Shown here: positions 8,399-17,204 of the stretch, one piece after another
Layout: each line of letters opens with the position of its first letter
Position numbering within the stretch: the first letter of the stretch is position 1
From: Brevibacterium aurantiacum
GTDB lineage: Bacteria; Actinomycetota; Actinomycetes; Actinomycetales; Brevibacteriaceae
Assembly: GCF_007558825.1 (NCBI RefSeq)
Contig: NZ_VLTK01000002.1
Location: 477,695 to 541,694 of the forward strand
Direction of reading: 5' to 3'
Length of the DNA stretch: 64,000 nt
Notes under the pieces: model-generated
Told to the model about the DNA's origin: nothing
Databases searched by the model: none
Seen by the model: the letters and a program-made list of their open reading frames with translations, nothing else
Translations under genes and position numbers: made by a program

Positions 8399-9523
8399 TC
8401 AGACCGGGCTGAGGCCCAGAGATCGTCCGGACAGACCGCGCGAGCGATGAGCCAGCGACGAAGCCAGAGACGCGAATTCCCGCGCGGCAGGGGAGTCCGG
8501 TTGTCCCAGAACTACTGGCGTCCCCGAGTCCGAACCTTCGCGGACCTGAGTATCCAGCGGCACCTGAGCCAGCAGTTCGACCTGAGAACCGATCGTCTCG
8601 GACAGATTCGCGGCCACCTGGGCGCCGCCTCCGGAGCCGAAGACATCCAGTCGAGTGCCATCGGGCATCTCCATCCAAGACATGTTCTCAATCACACCAG
8701 CCAACCGCTGGTCGGTCTGAGTCGCGATAGAACCTGCGCGTTCGGCGACCTGCGCGGCAGCCTGCTGAGGGGTGGTGACGACGAGGAGCTCGGATCCCGG
8801 AAGCAGCTGAGCCACAGAGATCGCAATGTCGCCGGTGCCCGGAGGCAAGTCGAGAAGGAGCACGTCGAGGTCGCCCCAGAAGACATCGGTGAGGAACTGC
8901 TGGAGGGCGCGGTGGAGCATCGGTCCGCGCCAGACGACGGCCTGGTTGGCCGGCACGAACATGCCGATGCTCATGACCTTCACATCGTGGGCGACCTGCG
9001 GAATGATCATGTCATCGACCCGGGTCGGCTTGCCGGAGAGTCCGAGCATGGCCGGGATCGAGAATCCGTAGATGTCGGCATCGACGACACCCACCCGCAG
9101 TCCGCTCTGGGCCAGGGACACGGCGAGGTTCGCAGTGATCGACGACTTGCCGACGCCGCCCTTGCCTGAGGCGATGGCATAGACCTTCGTCAGGGAGTCG
9201 GGTTTGTTGAATGGAACTTCGCGGCTCGTGCCGGCGCCCTGGAGCTTCTCGCGCATCGCGGTGCGCTGCTCGGGAGTCATGGTGCCGAGGACTACCGACA
9301 CCTCGGTGACGCCCTCAACCTTCGACACCGCCGCCGTGGTGTCCTTGGTGATCGTGTCCTTGAGAGGACAGCCGGAGATCGTGAGAAGAACGGTGACGGT
9401 GACCTTGCCGCCGTCGATGCTGATGGACTCGACCATGTCGAGTTCCACGATGCTGCGGCGGATCTCCGGGTCGATGACGCCCGTCAGAGCTTCCCGAACG
9501 TTGTCCTCGGATGGCCCACTCAT
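8399..9523 (-). CDS. mrp: Mrp/ApbC-type iron-sulfur cluster carrier ATPase
   Basis: The 374-residue protein has an N-terminal MIP18/DUF59 domain (about 1-95, containing TISGCPLKDTI) and a C-terminal P-loop domain. The deviant Walker A GKGGVGKS is at residues 120-127, and LLLDLPPGTGD is the Walker B/switch region. Mrp proteins bind and pass on Fe-S clusters with ATPase control. The C-terminal CxxC that bridges a cluster in many homologues is not present: the equivalent region reads NMSWMEMPDGTRLDVFG. It is encoded downstream of the DUF1003 gene on the same strand (43-base gap) and converges on tatB. The same neighbourhood occurs in M. tuberculosis (Rv1229c). Confidence 0.93.
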   Translation of the reverse strand: MSGPSEDNVREALTGVIDPEIRRSIVELDMVESISIDGGKVTVTVLLTISGCPLKDTITKDTTAAVSKVEGVTEVSVVLGTMTPEQRTAMREKLQGAGTSREVPFNKPDSLTKVYAIASGKGGVGKSSITANLAVSLAQSGLRVGVVDADIYGFSIPAMLGLSGKPTRVDDMIIPQVAHDVKVMSIGMFVPANQAVVWRGPMLHRALQQFLTDVFWGDLDVLLLDLPPGTGDIAISVAQLLPGSELLVVTTPQQAAAQVAERAGSIATQTDQRLAGVIENMSWMEMPDGTRLDVFGSGGGAQVAANLSETIGSQVELLAQVPLDTQVREGSDSGTPVVLGQPDSPAAREFASLASSLAHRSRGLSGRSLGLSPV

Positions 9524-9566
9524 GTGCTCACGTCCTTTCTCTTCCCGATCAGTGTTCTCGGGGCCT

Positions 9567-10100
9567 TCAGCCTACCTGTTCGTCATCGGGGCGGTCACTT
9601 CTGATCGGATTGTCCTCAGGTGCCTTTGCGTCCTCTTCGAGTTCCTTGAGCAGGTCCTTGAGCTCGGAACGGATGAAGTCGCGCGTGGCCACCTCACGCA
9701 TGGCGATGCGCAGAGCCGCGACCTCACGTGCCAGGTATTCGGTGTCGGCGAGGTTGCGTTCGGCGCGCTGCCTGTCATGTTCGAACTCGACACGGTCACG
9801 GTCTGTGCTGCGGTTCTCTGCCAACAGGATCAGCGGTGCGGCATAGGAGGCCTGCAGTGACAGGATCAACGTCAGGAGTGTGAAGTTCAACGACCGCGGA
9901 TCGAACTGCCAGGACTCGGGCAGGAGAGTGTTCCAAATCAGCCAGACGGCGCAGAACACGGTCATACCGACGAGGAACGCGGGAGTGCCCATGAACCGGG
10001 CGAAGCCCTCGGCACCACGACCGAAGGTCTCCGGTGACATCGCGATGTTGGGGAGTCTGCGTTTGCTTGAACGGGGAACGTCGAAATCGTCAGCAGCCAC
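9567..10100 (-). CDS. DUF1003 integral membrane protein
   Basis: The 177-residue protein has two transmembrane helices (about residues 43-60 and 72-94), typical of DUF1003. The conserved first segment is FLVGMTVFCAVWLIWN and the second contains FTLLTLILSLQASYAAPLIL. The C-terminal half is a charged helix likely to be coiled coil (DRDRVEFEHDRQRAERN onward). Its biochemical function is unknown. It starts two bases after the stop of the upstream CBS-domain gene, so the two are almost certainly co-transcribed, and a link with magnesium or membrane homeostasis is suggested only by that neighbour. Confidence 0.88.
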   Translation of the reverse strand: MAADDFDVPRSSKRRLPNIAMSPETFGRGAEGFARFMGTPAFLVGMTVFCAVWLIWNTLLPESWQFDPRSLNFTLLTLILSLQASYAAPLILLAENRSTDRDRVEFEHDRQRAERNLADTEYLAREVAALRIAMREVATRDFIRSELKDLLKELEEDAKAPEDNPIRSDRPDDEQVG

Positions 10101-10102
10101 GG

Positions 10103-11377
10103 CTATCCCCTCCTGAGATCATCACGACCGGTGACCCGCCAGTCGTCGGGCAGCAACTCGTCGAGGACATCGTCGACGGTGACAACACCGATGAGGTGGT
10201 CGTTCTCGTCGGTGATCGGCACCGACACCAGATTGTACGCCGCCAGCAGCTTGGTGACCTCGCCCAGCGGCGAGTCCGGAGGCAGCGCCTCGACCTCCGT
10301 GTCGAGCATGATGCCGACCGCCTCGTGCGGAGGATGTCGCAGCATCTCCTGAATATGGACGATGCCCAGATACTTGCCCGTCGGAGTCTCGATGGGCTGT
10401 CGGCAGACGAAGACCGCTGCTGCCAGTGCCGCGGGAAGATCCTCCCGTCGGACATGGGCCAGCGCCTCGGCGACGGTGGTCTCCGGGGTCAGGATGACCG
10501 GCTCCGTGGTCATCAGCCCACCGGCGGTGTCGTCGTCGTAGGACAGCAGGGTGCGCACGTCTTCGGCGTCGTCGGGCTCCATCAGGGCGAGGAACCGTTC
10601 GGCCTGCTCATCGCTGAGCTCCCCGAGGAGGTCGGCCGCGTCATCGGGCTCCATCTCCTCGAGGACGGTCACCGCACGTTCGGTGTCGAGGGCGGAGAGG
10701 AGCTCGACCTGCGTCTCATCGGGCAACTCCTCGATGACATCAGCCAAGCGCACGTCGTCGAGGGCGCGGGCGACCTGGAGTCGACGTTCGGGCTTCATCT
10801 CGAACAGGACGTCGGCGAGGTCGGCGGGCTTCGTATCCTGGTAGGCCGCAATGAGCTGTGTGGCCTCCTGGTCGACGTCGGAGTCGGCAGGATGTTCGGT
10901 GTCCGACCAGGAGATCTGCATCGTCTCACCGCGCCGTCGGAAGGCCGAGAACGCACTGCGTTCCTGGACTCTTCGCACAAAGAGGCGAGTCACCTCCCAG
11001 TCCTTGTTGACCTGCTGTTCGATGCCGACGTCTTCGATTTGGATGGGGGAGTCGTCCTCGCGCAGGCGCAGACGACGGTCGAGGAGGTCGTTGATCACCA
11101 GCGTCTCCGAGCGGCGCTGTTCGAAGCGGCGCATGTTCACCAGTCCGGTGGTGATGACCTGACCGGAGTCGATTGAGGTCACCCTGCCCATCGGCACGAA
11201 AACGCGTCTGCGACCGGGAACTTCGACGACGAGGCCGATGACCCGAGGAAACTGCCGCATGGTGGCGCGGTAGACGATGACGGCGTCTCTCACGCGCCCG
11301 ACCTGGTCCCCGAGAGGGTCGAAGACAGGGACGGCGATGAGGCGCGCGACGAAGACTCTTTTCGGTGGACCACTCAT
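10103..11377 (-). CDS. MgtE_N and CBS-domain protein without transport domain
   Basis: The 424-residue protein has an N-terminal PRC-barrel-like region (about 1-95). The superhelical MgtE N-terminal domain (about 150-290) shows the repeated pattern DLADVLFEM, EELPDETQVELLSALD, EEMEPDDAADLLGELSDEQ. A pair of CBS domains (about 290-410) follows. The MgtE transmembrane channel is absent, so this is a cytoplasmic sensor-like protein rather than a Mg2+ channel. CBS and MgtE_N domains bind Mg2+ or adenine nucleotides in relatives. The M. tuberculosis equivalent in this context is Rv1232c. It is the first gene of the CBS-DUF1003-mrp run and is divergent from the secreted phosphoesterase. Confidence 0.87.
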   Translation of the reverse strand: MSGPPKRVFVARLIAVPVFDPLGDQVGRVRDAVIVYRATMRQFPRVIGLVVEVPGRRRVFVPMGRVTSIDSGQVITTGLVNMRRFEQRRSETLVINDLLDRRLRLREDDSPIQIEDVGIEQQVNKDWEVTRLFVRRVQERSAFSAFRRRGETMQISWSDTEHPADSDVDQEATQLIAAYQDTKPADLADVLFEMKPERRLQVARALDDVRLADVIEELPDETQVELLSALDTERAVTVLEEMEPDDAADLLGELSDEQAERFLALMEPDDAEDVRTLLSYDDDTAGGLMTTEPVILTPETTVAEALAHVRREDLPAALAAAVFVCRQPIETPTGKYLGIVHIQEMLRHPPHEAVGIMLDTEVEALPPDSPLGEVTKLLAAYNLVSVPITDENDHLIGVVTVDDVLDELLPDDWRVTGRDDLRRG

Positions 11378-11566
11378 GATCTCAAGCCTACGGGGTCATG
11401 GACCTGGTGTGAGCGAGGCGGCGCAGATCGAGATCGTCGAGCTCCGCCATTCCGACATCACTTGTTGTTCATTAACGGGCCGTGCCGCGGCCACACAGGA
11501 GTCTCACAGCCTCCCTAGGGTCTTTTCTCGGCAGAACTTCCCACTACCGAATACAAGGAGACCATT

Positions 11567-13495
11567 ATGTCTGAAAGACGAATTCGTCCGCGAGTGGTGA
11601 CAGGAGTAAGCGCCTGCGCCGCTCTCGCCCTGATGGCGCCGCTGGTGGGCGCAAGCTCTGCAGCGGCCGCCGATTCCCCTGCCGAACTCTACGAAGGCCA
11701 CGTGCAGGTGGACCGCGGCAAGGCCGATGACCCTGAGACTCTGCGGGGTCAGGTCTTCGATGACGTCAACGAGAACTCGAAGCTCGACGGAGACGAAACG
11801 GGCATCGCCGACGTCGCCGTGACCAACGGCATCGACGTCGTGCAGACTGACGGCAAGGGTTCCTACGAGCTGCCCGTTCGTGACAATATGACGGTCTCCA
11901 TCACCCAGCCGTCCGGCTGGCAGGTCCCGGTCGACTCGGACAATTTCGCGCAGTTCAGCTACAACCACCTGCCGAAGGGGTCGCCACAGCTCAAGTTCGG
12001 TGGAATCAAACCGACAGGGGACACCCCGAAGGCCGTGAACTTCCCGATGATCGAGTCATCGGCAACCGCCTCGGCGAAACAGAACTGCGCAATCGCCTCC
12101 GACACCCAGGCCTATGACAAGACCGAAATGGGCTACGCCCGTGACGGTGCCGTCGGCGACCTTGCCGATCGTGACGACTACAAGGGCTGCGGAGTCCTCC
12201 TGCTCGGAGACAATGTGGGCGATGACCTCAGCCTCAACGACGAGCTCCGCGACATCTACTCTGAAATGAATGGTCCGGTTCGTGCTGCTCCCGGCAACCA
12301 TGACCAGGACTACGACTCCCCGGACGACGCCCACGCACTCGATACCTTCCGTGACCAGTTCGGACCCGGCCACTTCTCCTACGACGTCGGCAAGACGCAC
12401 TTCGTCGTCCTCGACAGCATCGAATACTCGGGCAACCAGTCGACGAAGAAGTACAAGGAGAAGATCGGAGCAGAGCAGCTCGAATGGCTCGAAAACGATC
12501 TCAAGAACGTGCCGAGCAACGCCCACGTCGTCATCGCGACCCACGTGCCGATCGTCACTCACAAACAGGTTGTCGCCGAGGACGCCAAAGAATTCTATGA
12601 CGTCATCTCCGACTACCCGAATGCGGTGACCGTCGGCGGTCACACGCACACGCAGGAGAACCTCGTGGCCGGTGAACAGCGCAAGGAATGGGCCGACGAG
12701 GGCATCGACACCCTTCCCAACACCCAGATCGTCGCCGGTGCCGTCTCCGGTGACTGGTACTCGGGTGGACTCAACGCAGACGGGCTGCCCTACTCCTTCA
12801 CCGGTGATGCATCCGAACCGGGCGTACAAACCCTCGAATTCGACGGCTCCGACCGCAGCGAACGCTACACCGTCCGCAACGAGTCCGATGACCACCAGCT
12901 GCTGCTGGGCGTGAACTCACCAGAATGGCGCGATTGGGCACAGAAAGCACAGGACTGGCAGGACGCAGACAAGGCAGGTGAAGAGCCAGAGGCGATCTCC
13001 GAGCGCGTCGTGACCCGCGAGGACCTCAAACAGGGCGACTCCTGGCTGACATCGAGCTTCCTCGCCGGCACATCAGATGCTCGGGTCGAGGTCAGCTTCG
13101 ACGGCAAGTCGAATACCGTCGCCGAGCACACTCAGCCTGGTAAGGGCGAGTCGCTGGCGAAGGGCTGGGAGTACACCGATCCCTACACGGCCTCGCAGAA
13201 CCTGCGGACATCGGGCAGCGTCGGACAGTCAAGCTCGCACCTGTGGCGAGCCGAGCTGCCGACTCATCTCGACCTCGGCACCCACAAGGCCGAAGTGACC
13301 GGCACGGACCGCTACGGTCGTGAGTACACGGAGACCATCCGCTTCACCGTTGTCGAGGACGAAGCCGCTGCGGCGCAGACCTCGAAGAAGCAGCTGGCGA
13401 AGGACGGCTTCAGCACTCAGCAGGAGAAGAAGGTCGACGAAGACGACCGTAAGGGACTCGACTCGGACGAGGCACGCCAGGCGGACTCGAACTGA
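11567..13495 (+). CDS. Secreted calcineurin-like metallophosphoesterase
   Basis: The 642-residue precursor has an Arg-rich start, a hydrophobic core and an AAA site near residue 35, a typical Sec signal peptide. A SdrD/Cna-B-like beta domain (about 55-150, with VFDDVNENSKLDGDE) precedes the phosphoesterase core. Metal ligands are seen as SDTQ, LGDNVGDD, PGNHD, ATHVPIVTH and GGHTHTQ. The last 150 or so residues form the calcineurin-like C-terminal domain and end in a polar Asp/Lys-rich tail. Such proteins hydrolyse phosphate esters outside the cell; the substrate is not known. It stands alone between a divergent CBS gene and a strong terminator. Confidence 0.88.
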   Translation: MSERRIRPRVVTGVSACAALALMAPLVGASSAAAADSPAELYEGHVQVDRGKADDPETLRGQVFDDVNENSKLDGDETGIADVAVTNGIDVVQTDGKGSYELPVRDNMTVSITQPSGWQVPVDSDNFAQFSYNHLPKGSPQLKFGGIKPTGDTPKAVNFPMIESSATASAKQNCAIASDTQAYDKTEMGYARDGAVGDLADRDDYKGCGVLLLGDNVGDDLSLNDELRDIYSEMNGPVRAAPGNHDQDYDSPDDAHALDTFRDQFGPGHFSYDVGKTHFVVLDSIEYSGNQSTKKYKEKIGAEQLEWLENDLKNVPSNAHVVIATHVPIVTHKQVVAEDAKEFYDVISDYPNAVTVGGHTHTQENLVAGEQRKEWADEGIDTLPNTQIVAGAVSGDWYSGGLNADGLPYSFTGDASEPGVQTLEFDGSDRSERYTVRNESDDHQLLLGVNSPEWRDWAQKAQDWQDADKAGEEPEAISERVVTREDLKQGDSWLTSSFLAGTSDARVEVSFDGKSNTVAEHTQPGKGESLAKGWEYTDPYTASQNLRTSGSVGQSSSHLWRAELPTHLDLGTHKAEVTGTDRYGREYTETIRFTVVEDEAAAAQTSKKQLAKDGFSTQQEKKVDEDDRKGLDSDEARQADSN

Positions 13496-13558
13496 TCGGT
13501 TCCCCTGAGCGAGACTGCTGAAACAGGGCGAGACTTCTGAAGCAGATCTGCACCTGTT

Positions 13559-13597
13559 GGGGCGGGCGCCGACATCAATGATGTCGGCGCCCGCCCC
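13559..13597 (+). terminator. Strong hairpin terminator after the phosphoesterase gene
   Basis: A perfect 18-bp GC-rich stem (13559-13576 with 13580-13597) has an AAT loop and is followed by AGTTTCTG. It can also serve the convergent P1-family peptidase gene. Confidence 0.9.
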
Positions 13598-13642
13598 AGT
13601 TTCTGCCTGCTTCCGGCTGTCCGAGCCGCAGCTGTGCTCTGC

Positions 13643-14719
13643 TCAGGGCAGTGCGGAGAAGGCCGCTGCAAATTCGGGGGCGACATGGCTGAGCGTCGGC
13701 GGCTGGCCCCATGAGTCATCCACTGACGCAGCGGCGACGTGAGCATCGATGACCGCCAGGCTCAGGGCATCCGCGGCAGCTGCCGTGATCGTCACCTGGT
13801 CAAGTGTCGAGGCGGCGAAGTCATCAGGAAGTCCAACTTCACCGGTGGCGATGCCGAAGACTGTATCGCCGTCGAAGAGCGTGTGCGAGGGCCGGATCGC
13901 GCGGGCGATTCCGGCCTGGGCACCAGCGGCCATCCGTGTGACTTGGGCAGGATCCAACGCCGCGTTCGTGGCCACGATGGCGATGGTTGTGTTCTTCGCC
14001 GAGGTGGCATCCACCGTGGATGTGGGAGGTGCGGGCAGATGCCCGATGCTCGGCAGATCGAACCCATAGGAGTGCAGGAGAGGGTGCGCCCACAGTGTGC
14101 CACCGGGCGTCCCGATCGTACCGAAGGGGTTAGCCACCACAAGCGCGGCAACGAGGTATCCGCTGGGCAGACGGATCGAGACGGATCCCAGAGAGCTGCG
14201 CATGCTCTGCATCCCCGAACGAGCACCGAGACCCGCGCCGAGGCTGCCCCTGACTGCGGTGGATCCTGCCCCATCGTGGGTAGATCGAAGGGCCGCACGG
14301 GCCGCGGTCGCCCCGTCGGAATCCGTGGGCGGACACACGGGCCCATCACCTCGCCCGAGGTCGTAGATCGCGGCAGCAGGGACGAGTGGAACGACGGTAT
14401 CCGTCAGGCCGGGGGCAGGGAATCCGCGTCCCGCTTCGGCGAGCGTGCGAACGACACCGCTCACCGACTGCAGACCCAGGGCCGAGCCACCGGTGATCAC
14501 GATCGCATCGGCGCCGTAGGAATGAGTGCCGGGAGCGATGACGTCGGTCTCATGGGTGGCCGGGCCGCCGCCGCGGACGTCGACGCCCACCCTGGCACCC
14601 GGTGGAGGCAGGACGGCAGTCACCCCGGTCAGCCCATCCGGGGCGAACCGACCGGCGTGGCCCACAGCGATTCCCGGGATCTCCAGAATTCCCCGACCCC
14701 GGATCGGGCCTGTGGTCAT
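13643..14719 (-). CDS. P1-family (DmpA-type) aminopeptidase
   Basis: This 358-residue protein belongs to the Ntn-like P1 peptidase family, whose members self-cleave before a nucleophilic Ser or Thr and act as L-aminopeptidase/D-esterases or beta-aminopeptidases. Family landmarks are the GITGG-like VITGGSALGLQSVSGV, RGSLGAGLGARSGM, and the region NTTIAIVATNAAL near residue 243. There the nucleophile position would be Thr. ARAIRPSHTLFDGDTVFGIA is the conserved C-terminal block. Its start overlaps the stop of the upstream aminopeptidase P gene by four bases, so the two peptidases form an operon that may work in sequence on peptides. Confidence 0.87.
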   Translation of the reverse strand: MTTGPIRGRGILEIPGIAVGHAGRFAPDGLTGVTAVLPPPGARVGVDVRGGGPATHETDVIAPGTHSYGADAIVITGGSALGLQSVSGVVRTLAEAGRGFPAPGLTDTVVPLVPAAAIYDLGRGDGPVCPPTDSDGATAARAALRSTHDGAGSTAVRGSLGAGLGARSGMQSMRSSLGSVSIRLPSGYLVAALVVANPFGTIGTPGGTLWAHPLLHSYGFDLPSIGHLPAPPTSTVDATSAKNTTIAIVATNAALDPAQVTRMAAGAQAGIARAIRPSHTLFDGDTVFGIATGEVGLPDDFAASTLDQVTITAAAADALSLAVIDAHVAAASVDDSWGQPPTLSHVAPEFAAAFSALP

Positions 14720-16230
14720 CGTCCCTGAACCCAGGCCTCGACCTCTGCGCGGGTGCGCGGGAAGCCTGCGGACAGGTTCTCGACACCGTCATCAGTGACG
14801 AGGACGTCGTCCTCGATGCGCACACCGTTGCCGCGGAATTCCTCGGGCAGGAGCAGGTCATCGGTTTTGAAGTACAGGCCCGGTTCGATCGTGAAGACCA
14901 TGCCGGGTTCCACCGCGGCATCGAGATACATCTCGGCGCGAGCCTGGGCACAGTCGTGGACGTCGAGTCCGAGGTGGTGGCTGGTTCCGTGGACCATCCA
15001 ACGGCGGTGATGCTGGCCCTCCGGCGACAGCGACTGTGCCGCGGAGACCGGCAAGATGCCGAATTCCTCGAGGCGGACCGCGATGACCTCCATCGCCGCT
15101 TCGTGGATCTCGCGGAACTTCACCTCGCGGTTGACGTGGTCAGCGGCGACGGCGAAGGCAGCGTCCGAGGCGTCGAGGACGGCGTCGTAGATCTTGGCCT
15201 GGACCTCGGTGAAGGTTCCTGAGACAGGGAGCGTGCGAGTGATGTCTGCTGTGTAGAGGGAATCGGCCTCTGCCCCGGCATCGACGAGGACAAGGTCCCC
15301 GTCCCGGACCGCACCGTCATTGCGGATCCAGTGCAGGGTGCAGGCATGGTTGCCGGCGGCCGCAATCGTGTCATAGCCGATGCCGTTGCCATCGGATCGT
15401 GCAGCCGTTTCGAAGGCCGTCTCGATGACGCGTTCGCCGCGACGATGAGCGAGAGCGGTCGGCAGAGCGGCAATGACGTTGTCGAAGCCCGAGCGGGTGA
15501 TGGCGACGGCTTCACGCATGGCCTCGATCTCGTGCTCGTCCTTGAGGAGCCGCAGCTCGGACAGCAGCTGGGCCAGTTCGGCATCGCCGGCCTCCGAAGT
15601 CTCGAGATCGGCCTGCACCTGAGTGCGGGCGACGTCGATGACCGAGTCGATGCGGACATCGGCCTGGCGGACGAGTCTCACGGAGATCGCACCGAGGTCT
15701 TTCGTGATCGCGTCGTCGACCGTTGCTGAGCTCTCGGTGGCGATGCCCGTCATCGTCGACATCGCCTCGAGATCGGCGCGGGGCCCGACCCAATACTCGC
15801 CGTACCGGGAATCGGAGAAGAACTCGACGGTGTCCGAACCTGCGCGGGGACGGAAGTACAGGGTCACGCTGTGGGTGTCGTCCTCGGGTTCGAAGACGAG
15901 GACGGCATCCGGCTCTGAGTCGGCTTCAAGACCGGTCAGATGGATGAATGCCGAATGGGCACGGAACCGGTAGTCGGTGTCGTTGGACCGGACCTTGTGG
16001 CCACCGGCTGGGATGACCAGTCGCTCACCGGGAAAGGCTGCGGAGACCTTCGCTCGTCGGGCGGGAGTGAATCCGGCTGCGGCGAGAGCCTGGGCGTCAA
16101 GCGGTGTACGGTCCCACCCCTCGGCGACGAAATCGCGGAAAGCCTGCGAATTGGGGCGGTGGGAACGGTTGTTGACGCGATCGTCAAGGGCCTGGGTCTT
16201 CTCGGTGCTGTCTGCATTCTGGGCTGTCAT
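14716..16230 (-). CDS. pepP: Xaa-Pro aminopeptidase (M24B, aminopeptidase P)
   Basis: This 504-residue enzyme releases N-terminal residues from peptides with proline in second position. The creatinase-like N-terminal domain is followed by the pita-bread catalytic domain. Metal ligands are visible as VDAGAEADSLYTADITRT (two Asp), HGTSHHLGLDVHD (His), FTIEPGLYF (Glu) and a C-terminal VRIEDDVLVTDDG (Glu). The ATG at 16230 gives MTAQNADSTEK. It is the upstream member of a two-peptidase operon and is divergent from the PHP-domain gene. Confidence 0.93.
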   Translation of the reverse strand: MTAQNADSTEKTQALDDRVNNRSHRPNSQAFRDFVAEGWDRTPLDAQALAAAGFTPARRAKVSAAFPGERLVIPAGGHKVRSNDTDYRFRAHSAFIHLTGLEADSEPDAVLVFEPEDDTHSVTLYFRPRAGSDTVEFFSDSRYGEYWVGPRADLEAMSTMTGIATESSATVDDAITKDLGAISVRLVRQADVRIDSVIDVARTQVQADLETSEAGDAELAQLLSELRLLKDEHEIEAMREAVAITRSGFDNVIAALPTALAHRRGERVIETAFETAARSDGNGIGYDTIAAAGNHACTLHWIRNDGAVRDGDLVLVDAGAEADSLYTADITRTLPVSGTFTEVQAKIYDAVLDASDAAFAVAADHVNREVKFREIHEAAMEVIAVRLEEFGILPVSAAQSLSPEGQHHRRWMVHGTSHHLGLDVHDCAQARAEMYLDAAVEPGMVFTIEPGLYFKTDDLLLPEEFRGNGVRIEDDVLVTDDGVENLSAGFPRTRAEVEAWVQGR

Positions 16231-16309
16231 GCTTCCATTCTAGGCACTGCCTGGAGACCATGCCGGGACGAGGACCAGTATCCCGCGCGACTGCGGATAG
16301 ACTGGGTGC

Positions 16310-17167
16310 ATGGTCAATGATCTCCATGTGCACACTGCATTCTCGGACGGGACTCAAACCCCGTCCGAACTCATATCCGAAGCGGCGATGGAAGGCATCG
16401 ACGTACTCGGCGTCACGGACCATGACACGACCGCAGGGTGGGCGCCAGCGGAGGCTGCCGCCAGGGTCTACGGTCTTGGTCTGGTTCGGGGAATGGAGAT
16501 CTCATGTCGGCATGAGGGAATCAGCGTGCACCTGCTGTCCTATCTCCACGACCCCTACGACACCGACTTGGCAGCAGTCGTCGAGGAGACTCGACGTGCA
16601 CGTATGGACCGTACACACCTGATCATCGACCGCCTCGCGGAGGACTATCCCATCGACATGGATGCGGTCCTCTCCGTCTCCGGCGAAGATGCGACCATCG
16701 GTCGACCCCACATCGCTGACGCTCTGGTGGCTGCAGGACTCGTCGAATCGCGGACCGAAGCCTTCGCCTCGATCCTGTCCAGCCACGGCAAATACCATGT
16801 CAGCCTGCCGACGATCGACCCCATCACGGCCATATCACTGATTCGCGACGCTGGGGGAGTCTCCGTCTTCGCCCACCCGCGTGCCGCAATGCGCGGCCTG
16901 GTCGTACCCGATACGGCGATGACCGAATTCATTGCGGCCGGTCTCGACGGACTAGAAGTCGATCATCGTGACAACCCGCCGAACGAACGTGAGGTCATGC
17001 GCAGGCTCGCCCACGACCACGACCTCATCATCACTGGATCGAGTGACTACCACGGCACCGGAAAGCCCAACCGCCTGGGCGAGCACACGACCACGGACTA
17101 TATGTTCGCCAAGCTCCTCGATCGTGCGAACTCCCGTCCCGGGGGAGTCGACTTCATCCAGGGCTGA
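16310..17167 (+). CDS. PHP-domain phosphoesterase (nucleoside bisphosphate phosphatase-like)
   Basis: This 285-residue protein starts directly with the PHP motif DLHVHTAFSDG, followed by GVTDHDTTAG, a long inserted helical segment, FAHPRA, and GSSDYHG near the end. These supply the His/Asp ligands of the trinuclear metal site. Related enzymes such as YciV/RnaAM hydrolyse 3',5'-nucleoside bisphosphates and short 5'-phosphorylated oligonucleotides; the exact substrate cannot be read from sequence. It is a single gene between the divergent pepP and a convergent acyltransferase. Confidence 0.87.
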   Translation: MVNDLHVHTAFSDGTQTPSELISEAAMEGIDVLGVTDHDTTAGWAPAEAAARVYGLGLVRGMEISCRHEGISVHLLSYLHDPYDTDLAAVVEETRRARMDRTHLIIDRLAEDYPIDMDAVLSVSGEDATIGRPHIADALVAAGLVESRTEAFASILSSHGKYHVSLPTIDPITAISLIRDAGGVSVFAHPRAAMRGLVVPDTAMTEFIAAGLDGLEVDHRDNPPNEREVMRRLAHDHDLIITGSSDYHGTGKPNRLGEHTTTDYMFAKLLDRANSRPGGVDFIQG

Positions 17168-17204
17168 GACGCAGCCGCTGGGTTCCGACGGCTGCTCACC
17201 GATT

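Noticed and set aside
8277..8678. Minus-strand frame containing VVLIQVVLIKVVLTQV repeats
   Set aside because: It is a shadow of the 15-bp DNA repeats and overlaps mrp in another frame.
11378..11566. Phosphate-regulon (PhoP) box upstream of the secreted phosphoesterase
   Set aside because: Only one GTTCATTAACG-like unit is visible, whereas a PhoP box needs at least two direct repeats.
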